Assembly (NCBI GenBank): GCA_013426755.1
Contig: AP019861.1
Location: forward strand, 357,048 to 421,047
Reading direction: 5' to 3'
Length of the DNA: 64,000 bases
From: Spirochaetota bacterium
GTDB taxonomy: Bacteria; Spirochaetota; UBA12135; COTS27
Shown: piece after piece, positions 21,801 to 32,000 of the stretch
How the letters are laid out: every line of letters starts with the position of its first letter
Position numbering within the stretch: position 1 is the first letter of the stretch
Notes under the pieces: generated by a model
Seen by the model: only the letters and a program-made list of their open reading frames with translations
Databases searched by the model: none
Told to the model about the DNA's origin: nothing
Made by a program: the position numbers and the translations under genes

Positions 21801-24009
21801 ACTTAAGGTAGGTTTTTTTGCACCCGTACAGCCTGTATTAGATAACATTCGCCTTATGTATTATGGGCGTGATCTTTTTGCTATAAGTGACTTAGGTCGC
21901 TTTCATTCAGATATGCAAAATTATCGTGTTTCGCATATTGATTATGGGACAGGAGCGAATAACAATGCATACTCCATTACCCCTGGAACGGTGGTGCATC
22001 CTAAAAATCAGGAAATAGCGTCGCTTCCTATTTCAGTGGGTGTTAGTGTTACCGTCAACATACAAAATATCAATGCGCTGACACGTGAAATTACGATTGC
22101 TCTTGGTGATGATAATACCAATGACAATCATATTTACATTTCGAATGTTTATGTTATACGGCTTAATTTAATAGCAAGACCATCGTTTAAGATTTTACGT
22201 GGTCGTGTGGCTGATACAAACATTACGGTCAATGGAAGATTGCTTGTCAATCCTAGGTTTGATAAAGTTGTCAGTAGTGCTTACAGAGAAGAGTGGGTTT
22301 ATACGAATAGTGGATTTTCGTTTACGGGTTATTCTGTGCTGGCGCTTATGCCTAGCGGGCTTCGTGATATTGCAGTTATTGAACCTGATGATGAAAGTGT
22401 TTTTATCAGTAGTGTTCAAGATCAGCCTAGTACGGAGCGTGTGAGCATAACGGTAACAGAAATCATTGATACGAACAATTATCCTGGACTTGCTACGACG
22501 TCAATTCCTGAGAATCCTTATAAGGTTATTTATATCATAGAAAACAACCTTAAAGTCAAACGGCCGCCTAATCTTACGGCGGGGAATCTTTCTGTTACGC
22601 TTAATGAAGCGGCGCCGGTGGTTAGATTCGATGCGGCGCGGCAAGTCTTTAATATTGAAAACTTAGTCAATCGCGCAGACAATGGTGAGTTGGCTTTAAC
22701 GTTTAATCTTCCTAGTGGTTATGAATTTTTAGTCCCGTTAGCAGGTGAGTATAGTATTGATACTAGAGATCGGTTGGTCGCTAGTGTTTTACTGGCAGAG
22801 CCTGCGGGAACGGATACGATAGCTGAGCGTGTGCTTGCGACATTTCGCGTCTTACAACTAGGCGATAATATACTTGCTCCTACCGAATATCATTATAGCG
22901 TAAAGGGAGGATATGCTGGCATCATCACCCCTGATGTGATGAAGACAAATTTTGAGGTGATTTTGGCAGGATCAACCCCGCAAGTCGAGAATACAGGGGT
23001 CAGTAATAATTTTATGATAACAGGCTTGACAAATCGGGCGACACAAATGCTTGGCATTACGTTTTCAGAAATTCCTGCGGGGTTCAGTATCGCAGAGAAT
23101 GGTCTTCAAACTCTCAATATTTCAACACCTGCTGGAACAGCGAGTGCTCCTTTATCTGAAATAGCAGTATTTACACTTGCATGGGATATTTATCCCAGTG
23201 ATACGTTTGTGGTTAGATTAGAGGGTGCTTATGCCGCGCAGCCTAAATACACAGGCGCTCCTCCTAGTGTGACCCTTGTAGGATTGACACCAGGGGGTCA
23301 ATTATATCCAGGAAGTCCAAATATTCAAATCCTACCTCCGCCTTCTGGTATGACTACGTATACGATAACCAATATTACTAATCGTTCTGAGAATGATGTG
23401 GGTAATGGTTTGCTTAGTGTCGCTGGGTTAAGTGATCCGTTGTTTGTGTATGATACGGGCACGCGCAGTCCATTTAACTTAACCTTTACCAATCCACCAG
23501 GAACAGCGGTTTTACAAGCTACACTGGTCTCGTTTGAAGTACGTGAACAAAAGTATCCTGCTAATACAGTCGTTTATGATATTATCGGTGAATTTGCGGC
23601 TGAACCGCTTATCAGCGCTCCGACTTTACAATTTACATTGGGGGGTGTTTCATATCGTTACAGTGCTCCCAGTAGTAGTAGTGCAGATGAGTCAGTAATG
23701 TTATACGAGCAATTTATAGAAGTGGGTGTCCCGGGGACTGCGTTTTCTGAGTTAGATGTTTCATCTGATATAACAATCCCATTTACATTAACGGGCTATG
23801 ATACGACAATTTTTGAATTATTACAAGGCGGCAATATTGTTAATACGCTTTCAAGTTACAGTGTTACAGCCATGTCCTGTATTCAGACAGTGAATTTCGT
23901 AGAATTCACGTTACGTGAAAAAAATCATGTGACGAATGCACAGAATTTTCTAGCAACAATGACTATCAATCCGTTACCCATCCCTAGTGGAGGAGCTAGA
24001 GTGTGTTGA
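18826..24009 (+). CDS. Giant (1727-aa) modular repeat lipoprotein, mixed A/B modules
   Basis: I chose the GTG at 18826 over the in-frame ATG at 18808. GTG has a GGTGG ribosome site at 18816-18820, and it gives a compact signal peptide, MIKKLLLWMMGCGVVVGLTTC, with lipobox LTTC; the ATG has only A/T upstream. The first ~1000 residues match the preamble of the 3573 protein (both contain 'ITxLRAD/KRLDK'-like and YTNRN segments). One module A follows (about 21835-22555: LMYYGRDLF, SHIDYGTGANNNAY, SITVTEIIDTNNYP). Then come four or so module-B domains (GLTNRA, ITNRSEND, YPANTVVYDI) and a Cys-terminated end (GGARVC). It is a probable envelope lipoprotein of unknown function. Three copies of its last ~30 codons lie just downstream. 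Confidence 0.88.
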   Translation: MIKKLLLWMMGCGVVVGLTTCSVAAYKGLDRADVIIFVGDENYALMPIRGQKNTYQVTNPIMLVDETDIVFDVRLNEGTEALYTVISDIGLKFGEDKRTNVLTIPPVTDEEMTVKIDIIDPAVFGVGLLDPGAGPIDTYTVHLKAKISPRLQALFINYYDNEMTSQLAFRSIKLPLDFDEETFSYTIAMPSGKQGGLLRASAIPINETFRTEVPDVNVPIGGASAVLMADAIWYSPAGEVISNRYEVKIDFIDPITILRADRYAYIDLMRTGVLEYEASVVRSSEVADLIVNISALNIPGITFSSVRYNLVRVVAAGTSYQVNSDGTLAKKIGENAKVTLPGQSGRLTLPASDSAPLEIVMHVTIDPDTAVSTAGEFTVDVDYDDDVTNDRDDDLVYKITLRSTWLPVLENLVVGYDDGGRQIDTNGRITSYGRASTVLIGQVGVGLDSYFPHVYEVDKNSYQVTAYRNASDGGIVYIDTDIIKEGSAVSVTGMYNGTESIMREDIITQAGGIDGRYEILIGPYDFGAERKTSKIPSDLTSLTIAITITNSLGTNTYTVAIVFEETLQPALQSMLMTYRDTTRAEVSTNITTMHSQPLGNTALGLPLFEVVSSGMGTLVLTGNVIDNRLGEPVSDETVSIIGAFKNKPFDLSSDDAAEPDYKRVEASGEVVIPVINEDLVRGSLNLFIIVGEVSTLSDVTLDNNNRELRVPNIVVYQTTIVLNSRIKPRFNALTLDYQAAGTFQFVEFSPIRVITDVKVAFPGDEANKIYTNRNASGVLTPRLLNKVGAEIKINAAFLSEFEIYHAYANGTAITLEQAIGGYAIKVDRGVETVIIELGLRELHDISNSVLYTIRLELERIPALAIEDVAVQVRFEANEVERGAEEIVAESIDGRLIAAFNGEARDGHLFVNPNSEFPYYIITTAPSRENPFQDFVNRIGNPNDPTVIASHRIEERITFLSRNPVMTLYCVLATAHLDVARRDLANIDMAIYELKVGFFAPVQPVLDNIRLMYYGRDLFAISDLGRFHSDMQNYRVSHIDYGTGANNNAYSITPGTVVHPKNQEIASLPISVGVSVTVNIQNINALTREITIALGDDNTNDNHIYISNVYVIRLNLIARPSFKILRGRVADTNITVNGRLLVNPRFDKVVSSAYREEWVYTNSGFSFTGYSVLALMPSGLRDIAVIEPDDESVFISSVQDQPSTERVSITVTEIIDTNNYPGLATTSIPENPYKVIYIIENNLKVKRPPNLTAGNLSVTLNEAAPVVRFDAARQVFNIENLVNRADNGELALTFNLPSGYEFLVPLAGEYSIDTRDRLVASVLLAEPAGTDTIAERVLATFRVLQLGDNILAPTEYHYSVKGGYAGIITPDVMKTNFEVILAGSTPQVENTGVSNNFMITGLTNRATQMLGITFSEIPAGFSIAENGLQTLNISTPAGTASAPLSEIAVFTLAWDIYPSDTFVVRLEGAYAAQPKYTGAPPSVTLVGLTPGGQLYPGSPNIQILPPPSGMTTYTITNITNRSENDVGNGLLSVAGLSDPLFVYDTGTRSPFNLTFTNPPGTAVLQATLVSFEVREQKYPANTVVYDIIGEFAAEPLISAPTLQFTLGGVSYRYSAPSSSSADESVMLYEQFIEVGVPGTAFSELDVSSDITIPFTLTGYDTTIFELLQGGNIVNTLSSYSVTAMSCIQTVNFVEFTLREKNHVTNAQNFLATMTINPLPIPSGGARVC

Positions 24010-24755
24010 TATCAGTTATTTAGCCCGCCTATTTCAATTGAATTGTCTCAATTAGGCTATTTTGACCTGCCTGTCTCAATTAGCTTATCTCAACTAGGCT
24101 ATTTTAGCTCGCCTATTTCAATTGAATTATCTCAATTAGGCTATTCTATCTCAATTAGCCCATTTTTAGCCCATTTGTGAGAAAAATCATGTGATAAATG
24201 CGCAGAATTTTCTAGCAACAATGACTATCAATCCGTTACCTATCCCTAGTGGAGGAGCTAGAGTGTGTTGATATCAGTTATTTAGCCCGCCTATTTCAAT
24301 TGAATTATCTCAACTTAGGCTATTCTATCTCAATTAGCCCATTTGTGAGAAAAATCATGTGATAAATGCACAGAATTTTCTAGCAACAATGACTATCAAT
24401 CCGTTACCCATCCCTAGTGGAGGGGCTAGAGTGTGTTGATATCAGTTATTTAGCCCGCCTATTTCAATTGAATTATCTCAATTAGGCTATTCTATCTCAA
24501 TTAGCCCATTTGTAAGAAAAATCATGTGATAAATGCACAGAATTTTCTAGCAGCAATGACTATCAATCCGTTACCCATCCCTAGTGGAGGAGCTAGAGTG
24601 TGTTGATATCAGTTATTTAGCCCGCCTGTTTCAATTGAATTGTTTCAATTAGGCTATTTTGACCTGCCTGTCTCAATTAGCTTATCTCAATTAGGCTACT
24701 TTATCTCAATTAGTCCATTTTTCAATTGGAATATTTCAATTGGAGTATATTATAT
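23915..24755 (+). repeat. Gene 3' end plus three downstream silent copies
   Basis: The last ~31 codons of the preceding gene (EKNHV.NAQNFLATMTI to RVC and its TGA), together with the following TATCAGTTATTTAGCCCGCC segment, recur at 24177, 24345 and 24512. Periods are 168 and 167 bp after a first step of 262 bp. Each copy keeps the frame and the stop codon, with only a few substitutions (ACG to ATA, GCA to GCG, ACA to GCA). None has a start codon or ribosome site, so they look like untranslated cassettes. The linkers are made of CTCAATTAGGCTATT-like subrepeats. Confidence 0.88.
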
Positions 24756-24837
24756 GCCATTTATGGTAATAATGGTATAGGATGTGGTGAGATAATTGGG
24801 TGTGGTGTGATAAATATTTCTTACTGGTATGTGCTGT

Positions 24838-25600
24838 AATGACGGCAAGTAAAAGCAAAGAGAACAATTTTTCAAGAAAATTCCTATCAATAAGAGGAAT
24901 TTGTTAGATTGGAGACCGTAATTATCTATATGTACGTGTAACGACCGTACGTGGAGACAAAGAGAACAATTTTTCAAAAAAATTCCTATCAATAAGAGGA
25001 ATTTGTTAGATTGGAGACCGCAATTATTCACACGTACTTACAATGACCGCATGTAGAGATAAAGAGATAGATAAAGGTAAAGAAATCAATTTTTCAAGAA
25101 AATTCCTATCAATAAGAGGAATTTGTTAGATTGGAGACCGTAATTATCCACACGTACTTACAATGACCGCATGTAGAGATAAAGAGATAGGTAAAGGTAA
25201 AGAAATCAATTTTTCAAGAAAATTCCTATCAATAAGAGGAATTTGTTAGATTGGAGACCGTAATTATCCACACGTACTTACAATGACCGCATGTAAAGAT
25301 AAAGAGATCAATTTTTCAAGAAAATTCCTATCAATAAAAGGAATTTGTTAAATTTGAGACCGTAATTATCTATATGTACGTGTAACGACCGTACGTAGAG
25401 ACAAAGAGAACAATTTTTCAAGAAAATTCTTATCAATAAGAGGAATTTATTAAATTTGAGACCGTAATTATCCATATATACGTATAACGACCGTACGTAG
25501 AGACAAAGAGAAATGAATTTTTCAAAAAAACTCTCGTCAATGAGAGAAATTCGTTAAAAAGGAATTTGTTAAATTTGAGACTGTAATTATCCGTGTGCAC
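24838..25600. repeat. Seven tandem ~101-120-bp intergenic repeats with a hairpin
   Basis: The core CAATTTTTCAAGAAAATTCC recurs near 24864, 24968, 25087, 25207, 25310, 25411 and 25514. In most copies AAATTCCT pairs with AGGAATTT around a 9-nt loop, for example at 24878-24902. Each unit continues with GAGACCGTAATTATC and a CGTAC-rich stretch. The last copy has diverged but can still form CTCTC/GAGAG. Short minus-strand frames here merely repeat one peptide (SNKFLLLIGIFLKN) and are not credible genes. Confidence 0.85.
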
Positions 25601-25737
25601 GTGTAAACCATTGAGTGAAGGTGCGTAGTACGCGATATACACGCAGTATATACAGTTGACTGTATATAGGCAACTTTTTGTTACGGAATCCTCGTGGGCA
25701 GTGTTATCAAAAAACTTAATAGACTAATAAAATATAG

Positions 25738-25980
25738 TACAATACGTCTGGAAAATCACAACACGTCTAGAAAATTTCATAATAAATCAGGAGAATTGCA
25801 TAACAGATCGATAAGGTTTGGTACAATAAATCAGGAGAACTTCACAATAAATCAGGAGAACTGCATAACAGATCGATAAGGTTTGGCACAATAAATCAGA
25901 AAAATTTCACAATAAATCAGGGAAATTGCATAACAGATCGATAAGGTCTGGCACAATAAATCAGGAAAATTGCATAAAAA
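25738..25980. repeat. 65-bp tandem repeats upstream of the 3079-aa lipoprotein gene
   Basis: AACAGATCGATAAGG recurs at 25802, 25867 and 25932, a 65-bp period. Shorter internal repeats of ACAATAAATCAGGAGAA also occur. The array stops about 20 bp before the start codon at 26002, so it occupies the position of the promoter and 5' untranslated region. Change in copy number could alter expression; this is an inference. Confidence 0.85.
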
Positions 25981-26001
25981 TTCAAATGAGGAAACTAAGT
26001 C

Positions 26002-29000
26002 ATGACAATACTAAGAAATTTAACTCATCACTTTAAAAGTCTAAATGATCGCTCTTCAAGGAAACGTGTTTCCTTAGGCACTAAAATTATAGGGCTAAGT
26101 TTAATAAGCTTGAGCGTGGTATTAATGTTAGCGAATTGTGGGGGGGCGCCTGCTGGAGGAAATCCAGTGCCGCCAGTCGATATAGAACAGCCCAATCCAT
26201 CTAATACAAGCCCTCCGATAGAATCTGCAGCGATAGAAGTACGCTTAGGCCTGGATGCGAATGCAGATAATGTTGAGATCGCTTCATACGAATTTGATTC
26301 TAATAACAACATAGGCACATTTACATTAGGCACATTCACAAACGTCGCTTCATCACAACCGCTAGTGCTCAGTTTCACTATTCCAGCAGGATATGGGTTT
26401 GTTCCGCCAGAATCCAATGAATACATCATCGATGAAAGTAATCCATTGCTCGCTAGGGCAACAGTTATGGCTTTACGTGATAATGTCAATGAACAGGGAT
26501 TCCTTGATCTGGCTACCTTTCGTGTTAGAGCCGTCGATGCTAGTGGTGTCGTCTTTTCTGATGTGATTTATTCATACGTCGTCAGAGCGAAATATGTGAT
26601 GCCCTCTGAGAGCGTTATTCCGCAAAGTTTCAGTGTCATGCTAGCAGGATCGTCTCCTAGTGTAGACAGTATAGAAGCCGTACCAGGCGCAGCCAATACA
26701 TATCACGTCCAGGTCACAGGCTTAACCAATCGTGCTAATGAAGATACAATTATCGCATTCACGCCCCCTACCGGTTATACGCTTACAGCTCCCTCAGAGA
26801 GTTCACCTTATACGCATACAGACAGTGACAATGAAGGAACAGTTGAGATTGCTAGTGCGGATTTAGTCACATTTACGATCCAAGCTGAGGCAGATAGCAG
26901 TCAAAGTTCTAACTACATTGTGCGCGGTGCGTACGCAGCGCAAGCAACACCACCCACTGCTATTCCAGTAGCAGATTTAACGGTAAATTATGCTGGTAGC
27001 AGTAGTGGAGATGCGAGTTCAGGTATTACAATCGCACTCAGTGATACGGAGCCGACTTATACGGTGAGTGGCCTTACTAACCTTGATAATCCAGATAGAA
27101 GTATAATGATCGCAGCCTTAAGTGATCCGATGTTCGCTTATGCATTGGCTGACGGAGTCACGGTCGATGAAGCGGGAGTGTTAACCCTCTCAGCTTCCGC
27201 TTTTGCAGTGCCCGCCGGCAGAGGACCACAAGGTGAATCTGAGCTAGCAATGTTCCGTGTTCAAGAAACCGCCTATACGAATAACGGCGTCACCTACACG
27301 ATAAAAGCAGATAGCTTTGCTGATGGACGCTCTCTGCCAGTAGTAACTGCTACTGATTTTAAAGTAACGCTAGCAGGATCGAATCCTAGAGTAGAGGCAG
27401 TAGAAAATGAAACTAATATTTTCCAAATAACAGACTTAACCAACCGTGCCGATGAAGATACGATGATTGAATTTGTCAACTTGCCGAGTGGATATCGGCT
27501 AGTAGGATCAATTCCTCAGACGTACACGTATACAAACAGTGATAGAGCGGGTACAGGTGCGATTGATAGTGCGGATCTAGTCACGTTTATGATTGAATCT
27601 CAAATGATTCCTAATGAGACGTTCACTTATACTCTGCGTGGTGCATACGCAGCGCAGGCAAGCCCGCCCACTATTCCACGAACAGCTCTAACGGTAAATT
27701 ATGCTGGTAGCAGTAGTGGAGATGCGAGTTCAGGTATTACGGTTGCACTCAGTGGTACGACCTATACAGTAAGCGGTCTTACCAATGGTGCTGATCCTGA
27801 TAGAAGTATGATGATTGCTGCCCTCAGTGGTCCTGGCTTTGTTTATGATGACGCGACTAATGGGATCACTTCTAATAGCGATGGAACTTTGACAATTGAA
27901 AAATCTGCCTTTACAATACCCGCAGGAGAGGGCCCAGTGGCTAGTGAATCTGATCTAGCAACATTTCGTGTGTATGAAAGTGCCTATACGGGTAATGACG
28001 TCACGTACACAATAAAAGCAGATCGTTTTGCAGACGGTCTTCCTCCGCCGTCAGTGACGACTAATAATTTTCAAGTGACGCTAGCAGGATCGACTCCCAA
28101 TGTAGATAGTGTGGCAGCAGTAACAGGTCAAGTCAATGCTTATCAAGTGCAAGTTACAGGCTTAACCAACCGTGCCAATGAAAATACAGTTATTACCTTC
28201 ACACCGCCTACGGATTATAGGCTTACAACTGCTTCAGAGAGTTCACCTTACACGCGTGCAGACAGTGACGGAGCGAGTACAGGTGCGATTGCTAGTGATG
28301 ATTTAGTCACGTTTACGATTGAAGATACGAACAATAATCTCAGAGTGTTCACTTATACTTTGCGTGGTGAATATGTGGCGCAAGCAAGCCCGCCTGCTAT
28401 ATCATCATCGACTATAACGGTCGTTTATGGTGGTCTTAACAGTGAAAATCCCAGTTCAGGTATTACGGTTGCATTAAGTGGTACAACTTATACAGTGAGC
28501 GGTCTTACTAATCGTGATGATCTTAATAGGCATATTGTGATTGGAGCACCGAGTGATAACAAGTTTGCTTATGATCCTTCGGTGGGTGGGGGCAGTCTTG
28601 TTACTGGTGGCGATCTTAGAATTACAGCTCCTGGCTTTACAGAACCCGCAGGGAGCGGCCCACATGGTGAGTTTGATCTAGCAACATTTCGCATTCACGA
28701 AACAGCCTATGCAAATAATGGTGTCACGTACACGATAAAAGCAGATAGCTTTGCAGACGGTCTTTCTCCGCCGTCAGTAACTGCTGGCAATTTTCAAGTA
28801 ACGTTAGCAGGATCGACTCCTAGTGTAGTAGCAGTAACAAGCGACCCTAATGTCTTTCAAGTGGAAGGTCTAACCAACCGTGCCAATGAAAATACAGTTA
28901 TTACCTTCACACTTCCTACAGATTACCAATTAACAACTGCCTCAGAACGTTCGCCTTATACAAACACAGACAGTGACGGAGCGAGTACAGGTGCGATTGC

Positions 29001-32000
29001 TAGTAATGATTTAGTCACGTTTACGATTGAAGATACGAACAATAATCTCAGAGTGTTCACTTATACTCTGCGTGGTGAATATCTGGCGCAAGCAAGCTTG
29101 CCATCTATTCCAGCAGCGGCTCTAACGGTAAATTATGCTGGTACTAATAGTGGAGTTTCAGGTTCAGGTATTACGGTTGCACTCAGTGATACGACTTATA
29201 CAGTAAGCGGTCTTACCAATGGCATTGATCCTGATAGGAGCATGACGATTGCAGCACTCGGTGGTCCTGGCTTTGTTTATGATGCTTCGGCTGCTGGGAT
29301 CACTTCTAATAGCGATGGAACTTTGACAATTGGAAAATCTGCTTTTACGATCCCCACAGGGAGCGGCCCGGTGACTAGTGAATCTGTTTTAGCAACATTT
29401 CGTGTCTATGAAAGTGCCTATACGGGTAATGACGACACCTACACGATAAGAGCAGATAGGTTCGCTGCCCGTTCTGCGCCCGCAGTTACGGCTAATAACT
29501 TTCAAGTAACGCTAGCAGGATCGACTCCTAATGTAGCCGTAGCATTGGCATTAGGTGAAACCAGTAAGTATCAAGTTGACCTCACAGGTCTAACCAATCG
29601 CGTAGATGAAGACACAACAGTTCGCTTCACTCTACCAGATGGATACCAATTCACAGCAGGATCGACTCGTTCGCCACATATAGTTCCATCGTCGACGACA
29701 AATAGATCAGGAACGAGTGCAATCACCAGTCGAGATTTAGTAACATTTGAGATAGCAGATGTCAATGATGCTAACTGGAAGTTCACTTATACCGTAAACG
29801 GTGCATACGCAGCGCAGGCAAGCCCGCCCACTATTCCACAGACAGCTTTAACGGTAAATTATGATGGTACTAATAGTGGAGTTTCAGGTTCAGGTATTAC
29901 GGTTGCATTAAGTGGTACGACTTATACAGTAAGTGGTCTTACCAATGGCATTGATCCCACTCGGAGCATGACGATTGCAGCGTTCAATGCCCCTGGCTTT
30001 GTTTATGACGACGCGGCTAATGGGATCACTTCTAATGGCGATGGGACTTTGACGATTGCAAAATCTGCCTTTACAATACCCGCAGGAGAGGGCCCAGTGG
30101 CTAGTGAATCTGATCTGGCAACATTTCGTGTGTATGAAAGTGTCTATAGGGGTAACAGTGTCACCTACACGATAAGAGCAGACCGTTTTGCAGACGGTCT
30201 TTCTTCGCCGATAGTGACTGCTACTGATTTTCAAGTAACGTTAGTAGGATCGACCCCTAATGTAGTAGCAGTAACAGGCGAACCTAATGTCTTTCAGGTA
30301 GAAGGTCTAACCAACCGTGTTAATGAAGATGCAGTTATTACGTTCACACCACCTACAGATTACGAATTAGTAGATACTGCAACTTCAGAGTTGTCCCCTT
30401 ATACGCATAGAAACAGTGATAGAGCGGGTACGGGTGCGATTACTAGTGAGAATCTAGTCGTGTTTACAATTGCAGACAGAAGGTATAGTCAACGCAGATT
30501 TACTTATACTCTGCGTGGTGCATATCTGGCGCAAGCAAGCCCGCCCACTATTTCACAGTCGGATTTAACGGTAAATTATGATGGTACTAATAGTGGAGTT
30601 TCAGCTTCAGGTATTACGGTTGCATTAAGCGGCATGACCTATACAGTAAGCGGTCTTACCAATGGTGCTGATCCCACTCGGAGCATGATGATTGCAGCCC
30701 TCGGTGGTACTGGCTTTGTTTATGATACTTCGGCTGCTGGGTTCACTTCTAGCGGTGGCACTTTGACAATTGCACAATCTGCCTTTATGTTACCCGCAGG
30801 GAGCGGCCCACATGGTGAGTTTGAATTAGCAACATTTCGCATTCAAGAAACAGCTTATGCAAATAACAGCGTCACGTACACGATAAGAGCAGATAGCTTT
30901 GCAGACGGTCTTTCTCCGCCGTCAGTGACTGCTGCTGATTTTCAAGTGACGTTAGTAGGATCGACTCCTAGTGTAGTAGCAGTAACAGGCGAACCTAATG
31001 TCTTTGAGGTAGAAGGTCTAACCAATCGTGCGGGCAGTGAGGTTACAACAATTAATTTCGCTATCCCCAGTGGATATGAACTCACATCAGGTGATGCTGT
31101 GACTGACATTGTAGATGCGGATACGTCAGGGACGGGTGCTCTAGATAGTCGTCCTTTGGTGACCTTTGCGATTAGAGATCAGACGTACCCCAGTCGGATG
31201 TTTGCTTATACCGTACGCGGTGCGTACGCAGCGCAGGCAACACCTGCTATTTCAGATTCAGACTTAACGATCACTTATGGTGGCAGTAATAGTGGTGGTT
31301 CAGCTATTACGGTTGCACTCAGTGATACAACCTATACAGTAAGCGGTCTTACCAATCGTGAGAATCCACTCGATAGGCGTATTACGATTGCGGCATTGAG
31401 GACACCTGGCTTTGTTTATGAGACTTCGGCTACTGGGGTGACTCTTAATGGTGATGGTACGCTAATGATCGGAGCCGATGCTTTTACAGACCCCTCTGGT
31501 ACTACGGAAAGACTTACAGGATTTCTATTAGCAACGTTCACTGTTTACGAAACGGCTTATAGGAATAATGCTAGGAGATATGAGATCCAAGCAGCCAGTA
31601 TTAGTGCCCAGGCAACCCCACCCTTTATTCCAGTAACGGATATAACCGTAGCGTATGGAGGAAGCAATCTAGGTCCGATCACCTATGAAACAGCGAATAA
31701 GAGATATAATGTTGCTGGAATGACCAATCGCAAAAATCCTGATCGAAGTATAACCATTCTCGCACCACCACAGAGCAATATCTTTAGCTATGATACGGCA
31801 GCAGCCCCCGGTCAATCAGTAGATCCAACAACGGGACAGCTTACGATAGCGAAAGCAGGTTTTTCTGATCCATCAGGGGAGGGTGCTTTAAATTTTCATG
31901 ATCTTGCAGCGGTTAGGGTAGTAGAAACAGCTTACCCAGCCAATAGCGTTACCTATACGATACGTGGAACTAGCATAGCAGCCCAGCCAATCATAGATGA

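Noticed and set aside
24750..25642. Minus-strand frames encoding a repeated hydrophobic peptide (SNKFLLLIGIFLKN)
   Set aside because: Each is a reading of the ~110-bp hairpin repeat; frames break between copies and there is no ribosome site.
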